This document shows, in pieces, positions 24,456 to 38,500 of a DNA stretch of 64,000 bases; the first letter of the stretch is position 1, and every line of letters begins with the position of its first letter. Below the pieces are notes generated by a model, which searched no databases, had not been told where the DNA came from, and worked only from the letters and a program-made list of their open reading frames with translations. The position numbers and the translations under genes are program-made. This DNA is from Hydractinia symbiolongicarpus (lineage: Eukaryota > Cnidaria > Hydrozoa > Anthoathecata > Hydractiniidae): the NCBI RefSeq assembly GCF_029227915.1, contig NC_079883.1:21514001-21578000 (forward strand). The letters run 5' to 3'.

Positions 24456-26085
24456 CTCATGGTCTTGTGTCACTGCATCACGAATATAGCTTGACTAACG
24501 TAACATCCTAGAAGAAAACATGAAATTATTCCTTGAAGCATAATGTTTTCTTTTTAATGATTGAGTCCATGGATGACGGTAATTGCTACTTTTTAATATA
24601 GAGAGAAGAGACGTGAAAAAGCAATTTTACATACTTTCTTTTTTTTCCACAAATTTATTTCTTTTGCAACTAAACTACTAAACGAAATATCAAAATATTG
24701 TTATATTATCTCATTTCCCCCCTGACATTTGCAACAACAACGAGTAAAGAAACGCATCCCTTATTTTAATTGATTGATTTATATAGTGTCAATATCAAAA
24801 AGGCTTCTAAGGAAGTAAACGCTTGACTCTAACCACTTCAACAAAAGTTCATCTGAAGAAGACATTTAAACATCTCGGGTATTCATATTACAACCGTATG
24901 TCTTTAGAAGCATAGTTTACAGACACAAAACATCTGTCTTTTTATGAAATAAAAAATTGATTTTTTTTCAACAAATATCTTAATACTCACTGCAATTAAT
25001 ATTCGCTTTGGTGATGATGATGTAAATTTAATGACATTTTACAAACTCTTAAATGTTTACTTTTCAGATAACACGAGACATGACGAAAAACAATTATTTT
25101 TAACACACTGTCAATCATAATAAAAACTACTGAGTGAGAAAAAATAATAATAAATAAAAAATACAATATACAATGATGTATTATTAGGCTTTTATTATTA
25201 GAATTAACACAGGACTCTATGCCCGTACGATATAGCTACATCCGTTTTGTTTTATCAGCAACATAAGGCTCAAACTTTCAAAAAAAGAGCAACTTATAGA
25301 CAAAAACTTAGCCTGAAGTGAGCAAATAAATAAAAAAAAGAAACAGATCTTGTAAAAACAATAGCTTTAAGTTCGGTTGGCAACCTAGTTCCCAAGGTTC
25401 TTTTCTCCTTCTTACAATATAGGACGAAGAGAAGAAAAAAAAACTTGCGGTCAAATTGTCAAATAGAAAAAAAGTGCTATGGGAACGAGGCTGTTCAGTT
25501 GGTTCACCATCCTAACGGAGAAAGCAAACACGTGAATTTGTCTTTCCCAGTAAGTAGTGAAAACATTGAGCCTCACCCAAAACCCTGCATTTCGCTAAAT
25601 CTCGTTGATAAAATTTGTTTTTCTGCTTTGTTTTTCGACTAAATAATTTAAAGCGCGGTTAACATTCAAGTAATTTCCATCATTATCATAGTGCTCACTT
25701 GAAAATATTGTACATATTTTAATGTTCGATTGCGGTCTGGAAACGAAGTTGAAGAGCCATCGTTTAGACCATAATATTGGCAATGACAAAAATACTCACT
25801 TAAACTAATGAATCATTTGTATTATCATTCGATAATTCTATTGATTCCTAACCAAAATATTATAAAAAAGGAAAATAAAAATCTTAAAAAAAAACATAGA
25901 TATAAAAACAAGTATAAGAAACTTACTACAACAAACATTGGTCGTTTAAGCGAGAGATAATGCAAAAAATTCTTCCACTTTTTCTTTTTTTTCTCTTTCT
26001 TTTAGCACATACAAACAAAAGAAGTTAGGAACAAAACAAACACCTGTTTTTACTTAATAAAAATAAAATAGAAAGAAAAACGTTG
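24456..26085. other. SLC36 upstream region and intergenic sequence
   Basis: This contains the presumed promoter and 5' untranslated exon of the transporter and one foldback element (25381-25493). No other coding exon was recognised. Confidence 0.4.
25381..25493. mobile_element. Short foldback element, degenerate copy
   Basis: Ends caacctagttcccaaggt and gctatgggaacgaggctg are diverged forms of the CCAACCTCGTC ends, with an A/G-rich centre. Confidence 0.5.
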
Positions 26086-26329
26086 TCATGCCAACATTAA
26101 AGCTTTATTCGCATAAATTGGATTTAACGATGCTTTGTTGGTTGTCCCTCCTTCCAGGTTGTTTTGTCTGGAGAGAGATGGAAAGAATAGTTTTATTTTT
26201 TTAGAAGAATTTTCAAATCATTTCTTGCATCTTGTGACTAACAAATAACAAAAAAAAAATAGAGAAATGATCAAAAAATTTGTATTATCCATACGTAACT
26301 TGAGCTCCACCACCAGTAATTAAACAAAG
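26086..26329 (-). CDS. Terminal two exons of an unidentified gene
   Basis: Minus-strand exons 26329-26295 (35 nt) and 26167-26086 (82 nt, ending in TGA) have cag acceptors and a GT donor, and join in phase. Together they read a hydrophobic/glycine stretch LCLITGGGAQVT followed by NLEGGTTNKASLNPIYANKA and then the stop. The composition is protein-like and unlike the surrounding AT-rich noise. An upstream exon could be 27590-27556 (a hydrophobic segment reading VLVWVFLSLLK in matching phase), which would make a membrane-spanning C-terminal region, but this is weak. The rest of the gene should lie between 26.3 and 29.5 kb and was not found. Family unknown. Confidence 0.4.
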
Positions 26330-26509
26330 CTGCGAAAAAAGGTTGGTGTTAATTACAAACAAACGCAAACAATTTAAGAGTAAACAATGAAATTTTAAAA
26401 AATCTAGGCTATAATTTTCAAGATAAACTCAGTTACATGAAAGCAACTGTACGCAAAGAGAAGAAGATGAGAGCAAGCGCCGGCAACCGAGTACATATAT
26501 TACTATTTA

Positions 26510-26585
26510 GCCTCATTTCCAGGGCCTTTTTCGCTTTTTGAAATTGAAGATGGCGCAAACCGAACCTTAGCACGAGGTTGGTATT
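26510..26585. mobile_element. Short foldback element, degenerate copy
   Basis: The ends cctcatttccagggcctttt..tcgctttttg and agcacgaggttgg, with an internal gatggcgc, match the 20654 copy including its spacer. Confidence 0.55.
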
Positions 26586-26741
26586 CCAACTAAAATAGGC
26601 TGTGAGACAATGAAGCAATGTCGCGACCTCTTTTTAAATATTAAGGTTAATTCTTTCCGGAAAACCAAACCAATTAAATGACTTGAAATTAAAATTTGTT
26701 AACTTTAGGAAATTAGATAAAAAAAAACATATCTGCTCTTT

Positions 26742-27240
26742 TTGAGGCGTCGCCGAAGATTGAACAGAAACAAAAAGTCATTTTGGGTTCGGAAAATATA
26801 TATGGATCGAAAGAAAAAAGGGGAATTCTATCTTCTAGTGAAGGACTTGAAACTTTTTGATCAGGAATACTTTTTTTGTTGCTTTCATATGTCACCAGGA
26901 ATTTTTGAGCAGCTTCTCTGTCTTGTAGCTCCATTCACAAGGTAGGAGACCACAAGAATGCGAGAACCAATTGGGCCAAGTGAAAGATTATGTGTGTGTT
27001 TGCGATATTTTACTACTGGAGACGCCCAAGCAACTATATCTGCAAGCTACAGAATGAGTCCAGCTGTTGTAGGCCGTATAATTAATGAAACTTGTGATGC
27101 TTTGTGACAAGTGTTGATGGAAAAGGGATACTTAAAATACCCCTCAAATGAAAAAAAAATGGATAAATATTTCCAAAGAGTTTTTTGAGTGTTGGAATTT
27201 TTCAAATGCAATAGGTGCAATTTATGTTCCATTAGGGTTC
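26742..27240 (+). pseudogene. PIF/Harbinger (HARBI1-like) transposase fragment
   Basis: The reading frame from 26742 matches the N-terminal half of Harbinger transposases: RRRRR..FWVRKIYMDRKKKGE, FHMSPGIFEQLL, REPIGPSERLCVCLRYFTTG, SASYRMSPAVVGRIINETC, and, after a frame change, FFECWNFSNAIGAI. The catalytic DDE region, which should begin just after this last motif, is missing. In-frame stops at 26943-26945 (TAG) and 27105-27107 (TGA) and a frameshift near 27160 show that it is dead. The fragment is isolated; no TIRs were found around it. Confidence 0.82.
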
Positions 27241-29437
27241 TGAAATATTTTTTTCAGAATTCTGAATTTCTCTCTTTTTTAGCTATTTAGACTGATTTGG
27301 ATAAAGCTTGGTTACCCGCCCTAAACCATGTGAATTTGATGCAACCATATGATTAGAACAATCTGCAAAATACTACCATCTTTAAATAAAAACACCTTTT
27401 ATTGAACATAAACAACTAAATCGCATAAGCTGAACACTCTAAACTGAGTGTACAAAACAACTTGTCAAAATACAGACCTCTCTCTACGCTTTTACAATTT
27501 CATAATGTAAACTAGAGACGGACGAAAGTTTTTTTCTGTAATTAAAAAACATGATATACCTTTAGTAAACTCAGAAATACCCAAACCAACACTTCTCCTT
27601 GATATGAGAAACTTAAATATGTATATAGATATAAAAGATTAAGGTAAAAGCGTATATATAAAATTGTATAGTCGTTTTGTTGGAGTTCAATAGAGGAAGA
27701 ATTTTCTATTGTCGGGATTCGGAAGTCATTAGTTTTTGCGGCTCTAGTATTGTATTGTTTTTGTGTAATGAAAAGCACATTAGTTTACCAATGTGGAATT
27801 ACTTTTATTTATTCTTCTTGTGTGATTTTATTCTTTTGACTCGCTTTTTGTTTTTCATGCATTTTTGATATTTTGTCAATATAGTTTGACCTAACTTAAA
27901 ACGGGACAAACAATCTTATAATACAATGCCTATCTTGAAACACATTGTCCTATCTTTTGACATGTTGCCCTGTCAGTTTGGTGGACGAAAACCAACAATT
28001 GACAGGGCTGACGAATAACTTGTAAGCATCAAAACCTTGGATTTAACGCGAAGTAACTCAAATATCCTCCTAGCTCAAATAAACTGGAAAACTTTCGAGC
28101 TTGATAGGTAGCTAAATGAAAATGTGGCGACAATTCTTGTCAATAATAATTACTAAAAAACTGGAATTCAGATTTACATTATTAGAAATGTCAGAGTTCA
28201 CTTGTCAATGTTTACAGTGGACTTAGGATTTTCGCTTATAAAATCTCTCAACTGTGCTAATTATTGCTGACGTCAGCCGGGCTCTTCTTTCCAATATTTC
28301 GTCACTTTGTGCGCCCTGATGTGAATTATTTTATAATTCTGGCACTTTAGAAAGTGCGACTAGCGTATTCTAAACTAGGATATAAATATACCATTCAAAT
28401 ATCTGTAATGTTAATAACCAAAGGTTGTGTAGTGACTTTTTTTCTTAATTTCGAACGCCATGTGCCAATCCACGAGCTTAGCCCACATTTTAACGTTTTA
28501 TTGTTGTCCATACGAGCTATGAGCCTGGGCAATTCTTGCGCAGTCTCTGGAAAGCCCAGGATCGTGCGTCAATAATTTTACTTATCCAATATGACGGACT
28601 CTAAATGCCATGCGTGAACAGTTGCATTATCCATGTGTGCAAAAAAAATCAAGAGGCATTTGTGAATAGTCTGGCCTGCCCCTCTCGGGACTTTAATTTT
28701 TACCAATCGTCCAAAGTTGGACTTGGCCTTGTCCGAGTTGTGAACGCATTAGCCCATCCTTTTAGGGATCGTCCTATCAAACGTACAAGTGCCGTGTTTA
28801 AAGCTTGGTTGACGTTCGTAGTTGGATTAGAACACATGCACTTGGTGAAGATAGAAATAATATAGTATTATTTATTACACGTAAAGAGAAATATACACTA
28901 TAAATCATTAATAAAATTATAAACGAAAAATAATTTTTTTTTTCAGTACACTTGTTTAACCCTACAAAAAAGTTGATAAAGCTCAATATTGTAGTCTGTG
29001 CTTGATTTCAGATTTTTTTGTGTGCCTACAACGGTTTTAGCACAAATACTGACTTTATTGAAGACAAAATTAAGTGGTTAAGGTTTGTGAGTAGAATTTA
29101 TATGAAGTAGTATTTTAATATCTCATTTACAACATACCACACTGTGGAAAAGAAATTCTATTCTTCATCTTCCTGTCAATTCTTAAAAAACTCTAACTAT
29201 TAAAATTGTGAAATTCGAAGAAATGGGCCAACCCATTTGTGTACAAAAACCTAAATATACCGTACGAATAGTCGACGAGTGTACGCCGAATGCTACCACT
29301 TTTTCATTCTGCTTTCACAAATAATATTCGAGTTTGATTACGTTTCACACGTCGGCTGACTCATGATGTCAAAGCCGGTAACGATATTTCCACCAGTCTT
29401 TTAATACTGACGTTATTTCACATCTCCTTACCTAATT
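27241..29437. other. Non-coding stretch downstream of PPP1R36
   Basis: No gene with clear support. It may contain unrecognised upstream exons of the gene ending at 26086. A plus-strand ORF at 28605-28865 has no start context or domain. Confidence 0.35.
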
Positions 29438-29443
29438 TAACAA

Positions 29444-29526
<83 letters not shown>

Positions 29527-29527
29527 A
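29438..29527. repeat. (AAAT)n microsatellite
   Basis: About 22 uninterrupted copies of the tetranucleotide aaat/aata, just downstream of the PPP1R36 stop codon. Confidence 0.97.
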
Positions 29528-29581
29528 AATTGGGTGTGGATAATACTCGTGTCAGCTACCGTTCAAATAAATGTAAAACAG

Positions 29582-32500
29582 TTAATTTAAAAACTTGTAG
29601 AAAGCCTCGTTACCTTCAGAAGCCTGTGTCGAGTTATCACTTACCACTTCCATAGATCTAAAAAGATAGATTGTTATTGTGCGTGAGAAAATAATTTTTG
29701 GGCTATAATAAGTTGAGCAAGGTATCTGAATTTTTTGACTATCCGAAATTCCTTGATTTGACAAACATTGTGTTAATGCCATTTTTTAAGAACATATATA
29801 ATTTATTGATTGTATTAACCTAAAATTCCTGAAATTCTCCTGACATATCCAAAAAATTTCTTAAATTCTTGACCTTTTTCCTGATATTTAGACAATTTTT
29901 AGAAATTCTTTACTTGTGTGGAAAGCCTGTGTTCTTATGGAACATGTTTTGCACGTAGCTACAACAATAAAATTCAATTTTTGTTTTTTTCAATAAAACT
30001 GTTTTCGATTTTGGAGATGGAAAAGAGTCTTGTGTTTAATTAAAAATTAGACCTTGATTGAAGAAAATTTGCCATATGAAAATTTTGGTAAAATTGCTAA
30101 ATTTTATTTACATTTGGCGAATTAAAGTAAAACGAAAAATGTACTCGAATATTGCAGTACCTGAGAATGTGTCGAAGTAATGTTATAAAGTCACCTTGCT
30201 TTTGCACATTTTAAAGTACTGAGACATTTCACTAAGAATGTGAATAATTTTGCTGTTATATCTCGAAATATTTACTTTTCAATGCTGTATGATATATAAT
30301 AACCGTGATTCTGTGCAAACCATATTAGTTATATTCACAGATTTAATAAAACTTATCTACGAAGAAAATTTTAAGAAGTTGACATCTTAATGGCCAAACG
30401 CGAAATAAAATTTTAACACAAACATAAAACCTTATGCACGGTTATTTTGGGGTAGTTGAGGCCTGTTGCCTGGCAGCAATTTGTTTCTTTCCCCAAACAC
30501 GAAATCAACTGAAATTTGTTAATAATCATCTGTTCTCATGCTATAGTTATAAAAAGAAAGAAATAAATTTAAAAAAAATGTGAAACAATATTTTCAGCAA
30601 ATCTTCGGCCGCTTTAGGTTGGTTGCCTAGCAACCAAATTTTTCCTGCATGAGACCAAATGAAATTTATAGATCATAATCTGTACTAACATTTCATTTTC
30701 AATTTGTTTATTTTTGCTGAAAATGTCACTTTCTAGGATTTATTAATAAGTGACTTTGTGAAGAACATAAGAAAAACTAATGAGCAGATGATCCAGACAG
30801 AAAAGCTAGACCTAATTCATAGGTTACTTAGCTATCGAGTGTGATCTATTAAAGTTTTTTAAAATAATTATGTTAGCACTCCAGTCTCCTTAATGACATA
30901 GCCTTGTATTCCCATTCCCAGTCTCCTTATTGTTATAATTCAAAAAAGTGTCAACCCCACAAAAGGTTTTCTTGTCTCGTTCGCTTTCCTACTTGTTTAG
31001 ATATCTATATAACATGTTTTCATTAAAAAACTATTACTGCACACTATGTGGAAAAATTATTTAAAGTGAAATTATGTCACGGGAAAATTAATATTTGAAA
31101 TAATATTACAAATAAGGTACAATGAAACGTTACATTACGTTTCATTGAGAAATTTGATTTTTTATGAAAAATTTCGAGTTGACTTCTTTTTCACCTGAAA
31201 TTGGTCCATACTATTGCATATATTACCTTTTTACATTTCCATCTTGAATATTTTCTTCTTCTTCATTTTCTTCATCTCCTTCAAAAGGAGCCAATGTGAA
31301 GGGATTAAAACCAGATATCATTTCCCCAATAATGCCTACCCTACGTACAAAAAACTTTGGATACAAAACAAATAAAAATTTTACAAGGTTATTTAATTAT
31401 AATGACAAATTCCATAAAAAATTGAAGATGTATCTAATACCGTAAATGCAAAATGGATTTGAATGTACTAGAAAATGAAGCCATTTATTAAATTCTCAGT
31501 TTTCACAGTCAAAAATTTCAACAAGCACAATACATGTAACTGGCAACACATATAACATTCAATTGTCTTAAATAAGAAAATTTCCTAACTTTTCCTGACC
31601 GAGTGACATCGTGGATCAAATTGAAATCAATCTGACCTTTTTTACTGAAAACTGATATCTGAAGTGGTAACTCATGACTTAATTAGCATGATCAGCGCAC
31701 AAAATAACAATTGTAAAAAAAATAGGACTTTTTTGTTTCATGTCTCGTGATCAAGCAACTAATAAAGATGACATAAATATGTGTAAAAAACGTGTACTAA
31801 AAGTAGGGTGTAGATGTCTGTTCTGTGTACTTAAGAGTAAAAGCAGATGTTAGCACAAAATCGACTGCATGTAGACCACAGAAGATTTAAATCTAAATTC
31901 CAGGACTTGTACGACGAAGGTACTGCAACGTTTTACAAACTTTGTGTTTATGGGACCAAGTGACAGGATGATCTTTGACGAGTACAGAATTCATCATCAT
32001 CTGCAAAATCCAATAGAGTTTTTTCTCCGCATTTGATTTTGCCTCAAGGAGTTTAATTTGTTAGTAGGGAATAAATTTTGTAGACTTTGCGGCTTTATTC
32101 ATATCTTGTAGAAAATGTCTCAGACTATGCAAATCAATGATTTGGAAATGGCATTTTATTTACAAATTATTTTACAATCTTTCCATTTTAAAAACTCTAC
32201 TGTTAAGGGTGAAGGAAAATCAAAATCAATTTTTTTCCTCCACCAACAAAGCTAACATTGAGATTCTGGAAGCTTACTTTAGAAGATTACAAACTGGTCC
32301 CATTTCTAAGAACCTTACAATCCTAATGTAATTGATGTTCAATCACTAATCAGAAGTAATCTATGACAAATTAATCAAAAAGACCGAATGATGTAGATAA
32401 GTAGAAAATAAAGACTTTAAATTTTTTTTGGATTAGTAAAAATTTTAACTCAACATGACTTCTTTTCAGGACAATTCTAGGCCATTTCAACTTTTTATCA

Positions 32501-35500
32501 AAATTTCAGAAATTTCCAAGACTATTGGTGGTCACCATGTGACCATTTACAGAAAATAGAATTTTCCAACATAAAACAGATGCGTTACAGTATAAAAATG
32601 ACATTAATACTGGAAAACAACATGAGAAAGAAAAATACATGGATGAAAAATATTGAACTTAGATTACAATGATAGATGTAAAAAATAACAATGATAAACT
32701 AGAATTCGATTCTTTCTGAAGCATGCAACTTGAATCAGTCAGTCAGTTGGTCGATTAATGCATCAATGATACTGTTCTTACCTCATACTTTCTACGTTGA
32801 TTTCATAAATATTATCATTTTCTTTTGCTTCAGCTTTGCTAAAAAGTTTCAATTTTTAATTCAAAAACAGCAGGCATTAAAGATTTCCGCAAAGAATATC
32901 AAAAGGTTTTAAATAATCGTTTCTGTTTGGTCAGTTTTCATTTCAACAACTTTTGGAAGAGTTGTCACATGTCATGGTGAAAATGCAATTTCTCATTTTA
33001 TTTAAGGCTTGTGGCGAAGTAATAAAGAGTAACGTAAAACATACTTAAAGTTATTTCAAGATTTCAGAAACAATTCCTATAATGTTCCAGAAAATCATGC
33101 TACTTTTTATTGTGCTGTTTTGGCTCGTCACAATACTTAAATGCAGATTTGTAAACTGTTAGCTGTTAAATAAAAAAATCTTGTTAAACATGTTGGTCGG
33201 TCCAAAAAACTGCTCCATTTCAGAGAAACTTGGCACAGTAAACAAAAATGTAAAGAAACATTAATTCTTTACGTTTTACAACTCTGTTTTACTCTCTAGT
33301 GGACTAAAAATTATTAAAAGACTTTTTTTATCTTATTTGCTTACATTTGTAAGAACATTTGTCTATCTGGTAGAATTTTTTTTGGTTTGTTTTTCTGACG
33401 TTTTTCTGAATGAAGTGGCATCAAACAAGGTTAACTTGTTTGATGCCACTTCATTCAGATATTTTTATTTTTATTACCACATACACATACCTGTTTTTTA
33501 TTGAAAATGGTTTACTCCTATCAAGCAGCCATGTTGCAGATTCTTTCGAATTAGGAAGCAAAGCTACTAACACCGGTGATCTTTGGCTAAATCAAATAAT
33601 TTAATGATAAATTTATACCAATAGTATATGCTCGTGAGTTATTGCAAAGAAGTTTAGCCTAATTTTTCATGGGCTGAGTTGCAAATAATTCACAGGGAAG
33701 TTTTCCACATCATTACCACTAGAAAATTTTCTTCAAAAAATGTGAAGACCATGAAAACATTATACTCTCTCCCCCACAGTAAACATATCCCTAACTTTTA
33801 CGGAAGACAAGCAGGTTTGGAGAAGTGTTTCAACCAAGCAGAAAAAGAATTTTGTGAAAAAAATTTACGTAAGCAGGGTGTTTGTAAAGGAAACAATCGA
33901 GAATACTTTAAACAACTGGACACGTTAATAAGGATAATAGAATGTTTTTCATACATGATGAAAGATGTTTGTTTAAACAATATATGCAGTTGCTTCGAAG
34001 TGATAAAATACAGAATGATAGAACTCAATTTCAGTTGATACATACTTGATCATAGACTTGATTGGAGGTCTTTTACTAAAATATAAAACTAAAATATTAT
34101 CTAACTACCCTAATAAAGTCCAGGATGCTTTTTCACAAAAAGAGCCAACACAAAATTGCGACAGAGGAATTAACATTTACTTTTGTTTCGAAGAGAATGA
34201 TGCAAGTTTGATGTTATGAATATCCTCTGTGGTTAGATCTGATGCCAGCTTAAAACCTAAAATAAGAAAAAAAACCTATCATAAAACAAAACGAGAACAA
34301 AAAATCTTTGTAACTATAAACAATAACTCACCATCGTTATTTAATGGACGGCCATGTGCATTAAACGCGTTACTGCGAAATAATCTAAAAAATTTGCAGT
34401 CATTTTATAGTTAAAATTATATTTTCTTTATTTATGCGTTAGGAAACATATTTTTGAGTTGAAATGTTTTACAATTGGAATGAAAGAAAATAATCATCTG
34501 GTTTCGATTTGTAAGCAGAACTCAAAACGACATTGGTAGATCTGTTAAAGGCTAAATTTAACACAAATAAAAGCGTGACAAAAATTGACGTAAAAAACAA
34601 CTATAGCAATAATAAAAACGAGAAAACAAGAGAAAGAATACAGTAGATTAAAAAGTGATTTAAATGTTTTCGGCCTATTCTCTTCTCTGGAATTTTTATT
34701 GCGGGAGAATAAAATAATATACAATTAAAAAAGCATTTTTTTAAATTTCAATATTATGCAAAGGCTTGTTTTATGCACTTGGCTTCAATCTGCATGAAAT
34801 TTAGTTTGAAATAAAACTTTCTGAATTAAAAATGGTAAGTTAGTATAAAACGCAAGCTACTGTATAGACGCAGACTGAAATAAGAACATACCTGCCTAGT
34901 TCTTCCTGTATGAGCTCTAAACTGTTTCTACGAAACGTCACCCACACAACGAGACAACAGAAGGAGTATAAGGTCTAAACTTTGAAAAATCACAACTTGG
35001 TGTCTGGCTCACACACTTTGACGAGTTTGAATACAAACACATTAGGTGTCACTAAATATGTTTGACATACAAACCTCATAGAACGCCCTATCCGCTTTGG
35101 TGTATGATTTTCTTTGCCTGTAAAAAAATAATTTATAGGTGAGATAATATCTTAATGTTTGAATTAAAATCTAACATCCTAGAAAAATCATTAAGATTCA
35201 AAATTGTTCACTTTCTTTAGCAAAGGAGTTTTTTAATAATATCAAAGGCGTTAATGGACCAAGTTCTAACAGTTGCACTTACATACCTTCCGCAAGCCAT
35301 GTGATGTTGCTTCTCACCTTGAAGACCAAGAAGTAAAGTACAGTATTTTTCTGCTAACTGCTTTTTAATCCTTTCCTCCTTGTTTATAGTAACCAAAATT
35401 GCTTTCTTCTCTGCTACACTCGGTTCCCTAAATTTAATAAAAAAATAAGTTGGAGTAAATGTACATATAATCAGGCAGTTGAACTTGCTATAAAAAACAT

Positions 35501-38500
35501 TTACATTAGCGTGGATTTGGATTGATTTTCAAGAGCGATTCTATCAAAGAATACATCGAAGTAGCACAACAAAACAACCAGTAAGGCATCAAACTGATTT
35601 TCTCTAAAATACAAAACCAACATAAACACAGCATACATATTGTGGAGATAGGTTGTAGTGGTTCATTCCAGTTTTTCGTCTTCATGCCTGGTGGTTAGAT
35701 AGCATAGTTACAGTAGGAGGGAAGGAACAGCCAGCCATAGGATGGAATCTTCATACACGTTAAACTTTTGTTACTTTCGGACATATACAACATTCATAAT
35801 ATACAGCTTTAAATTGACTACAAGTTATTTATGTGACGCATTGATAATTCTATTTTACTACCTTACACTGTCTTGAAATAGTTCTGCCACATCATTCGAT
35901 GCCATTAACAATTCATAAGATACCACTGTAAATTAAAGAAAAAGTGCTATAATATATAGAATCCACAACAAATTCTTTACTCAACTTTCAACTCAATTTT
36001 TATTTTTCGTTTTAAAACAAACAACTAAAAAAGAACTCCATTTTTTGGCAAAAGAACTCTATTTCATGGCAAAAAATTGTGCTCTCTACAATACACATTT
36101 CCCGAATTATTTTGACCTTAACATCATTTTCAGCATCAGTAAATTGGTTAATGTATAGATTTTCAACTTATTACGACATTGGAAAGTCCTGTTATGGTGG
36201 CATTATTGTTACGGTCACAGCCTTCTTAATTTTCGACTTGTACTAATAAGCCTCATATTCGAGCAAAGGTTAATTAGTACAAAATTAAAAAAACTGTTGT
36301 AGCAGGTTGTTTGTTTGATGTTTGAATATGAAAATTTCACAATTTATCAATTTTTATGTGAGAATTTCGAAACTTACATTCATTTTCTTTAAAAAAGTTG
36401 AGAAAGAGCTGCGGCACATCAAAGAAAATAAATTCGGGAAAGGTTTATTAAAATTCATTTTTTAAAATTTATTCTTAATCTAAAAATTTGAAAATCAAAT
36501 TCTAATTTTTATTATCATCAAAACCGATTTTAATTTTGATTTTCTTTTAAATTGAAAAAACATATCCAATATTTTTTGATATTAACTTGAATGAATTTAA
36601 GTTAATTTTATGTGATGATGTAAATATTACTATTTTAATTTTACTGAATTTTAACTTTTTCAAAGTTTTTCAATTTTGTTTCATGAAATTAAGTTTAAAA
36701 ACCACTAATACAATCATATCTTTTTTGTGTTAAGAAATTAAAGGACAAGACAAACTTATACCTTATAGCCCAATTATTTCTGTAAGCAAATCCAGAAAAC
36801 TATAGTGTTTTTCATATTCTCCATTTATCCAATCACAATTTTCTGTTCATCATGGATTTTTTTCTTTATATTCTTTTTATCAAGCATCAAATTCAAAAGC
36901 TACTGTTTTTTTCACTCAGTCACAACTTGTAAATATTTTACGTAAATGTTTTAAAAACCTAACCATACCACTCTACGTGCACATATTTAACAAGGTGTGA
37001 TAACTTGTTGGCAAAAGCTGCCTAAAGTAAAGCAGCTTTTACATGTTTCATTTTGTTTAAATCTCATTGTCCATGTAAAAGCTACCTAAGAGTTTAAGTG
37101 AAAACACAAACCTTTGACATCATGCAATGTGATTGGTCGAGTTTCAGATGTATGAATTTTTACTGTGCTTGGTTTGGGAGAAGTAACAACTGATTTTTTG
37201 TGTTGTCGCACGGCTTTCTTTTGCTTCGTTGAAGAACTGAAAATAAATTAAAAATGAAGGAGCGTTAATCAATAGGCGGCCAGGTGCCACTTAATGTTTC
37301 GACCTTCTATAATTTCAGCAGGTTCCTTACCAACAGGGGTCCCTATTTAATTGGCAGTGGAAAAGTATAATAGTATAAAAGATGAAAAATAAGATTTCAA
37401 AACAGTATATATACATTTTTACTTTTTCTTAACACTAAAATAAGCAGCCTGCCACTATTTTAAAATCTTTATCTAAGTTTTTGATGAACACACCTGCTCT
37501 TATGTGGTGCTATAAATGGTCTTGTCATTTTCTTAGCTCTTGAAGCATTAGTCAATTGGTGACCAGTACTATGAACAAACAAACACCAAATCTGTAGTAG
37601 CAATATACACTACCAGAGCTAATAGCAGTTGAAAAAATGTTATCATTTCTAGTCCCCCAAAATTTTACTTTCTGTGTGCTGCCGGACATAAAAATTAACA
37701 GCTAAGAAGTTGAAATAATATTTTGCCAGTTCAATAGGAAAACTGTCCAAAATATGTAAAGAGTATATGCAGCTATAGAAATACTTTTATACACAGTCAA
37801 CACTGCCATATTATTACTATTTCAATTTTATTTAAAATAAATAGTTTCGAAAGTTCAATTTGCGGTGAAAGTTAATTTGATCAAAACTTCTAGCTTTATC
37901 CAAACAGCTAACGTCTTTATTGAGCAGTGAAGTAGATTGTTCTACCAGTAATGTGAAATATTTTACTTTGCTTTATACTTTCACAGATAATAAAATAATT
38001 GTCTACATACCTGATTTGTTCCAGACTATTTGTCTCTTCCTTCCATATCCATTTTTTGAACATTGTGTTTGTGTCTGGAAGCATATCAGGAAACTAAAAA
38101 TTTTTTTATGTATTTCATGTTATTTATTAGTAAATTTGTATGCAAAATTGGTTAAGATAGAGGTTGTGAATCAAGATTGAGGTTGTAAATCAAGATTTAG
38201 TTTGGCTATCCAAAACCTGCAGAAGATAAAACAACTAGCTTGCTCAGACTGCAGTTACTAGTGTGATCATGTGTACAAAACATCTTATATTATAATATTA
38301 CACTGTGGCATGCATAGTTGATATGATCACTATAGTTGGATTCAAACAGTTTTTTATTTTTTGATGTTCTGCTATAACATGGATGACGCCAATACAAATA
38401 AACAAGACTACCCAAACAATTTTTGTGTACTACATATTTTAGGACTAATAACTAATGTGATGTCCTGTGGGAGGGGACGGGGGGAGGAGTACTAAGGACC

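Noticed and set aside
33679-34038. 119-codon plus-strand ORF within PPP1R36
   Set aside because: Some protein-like composition but no splice, start or family support; it is antisense within an intron.
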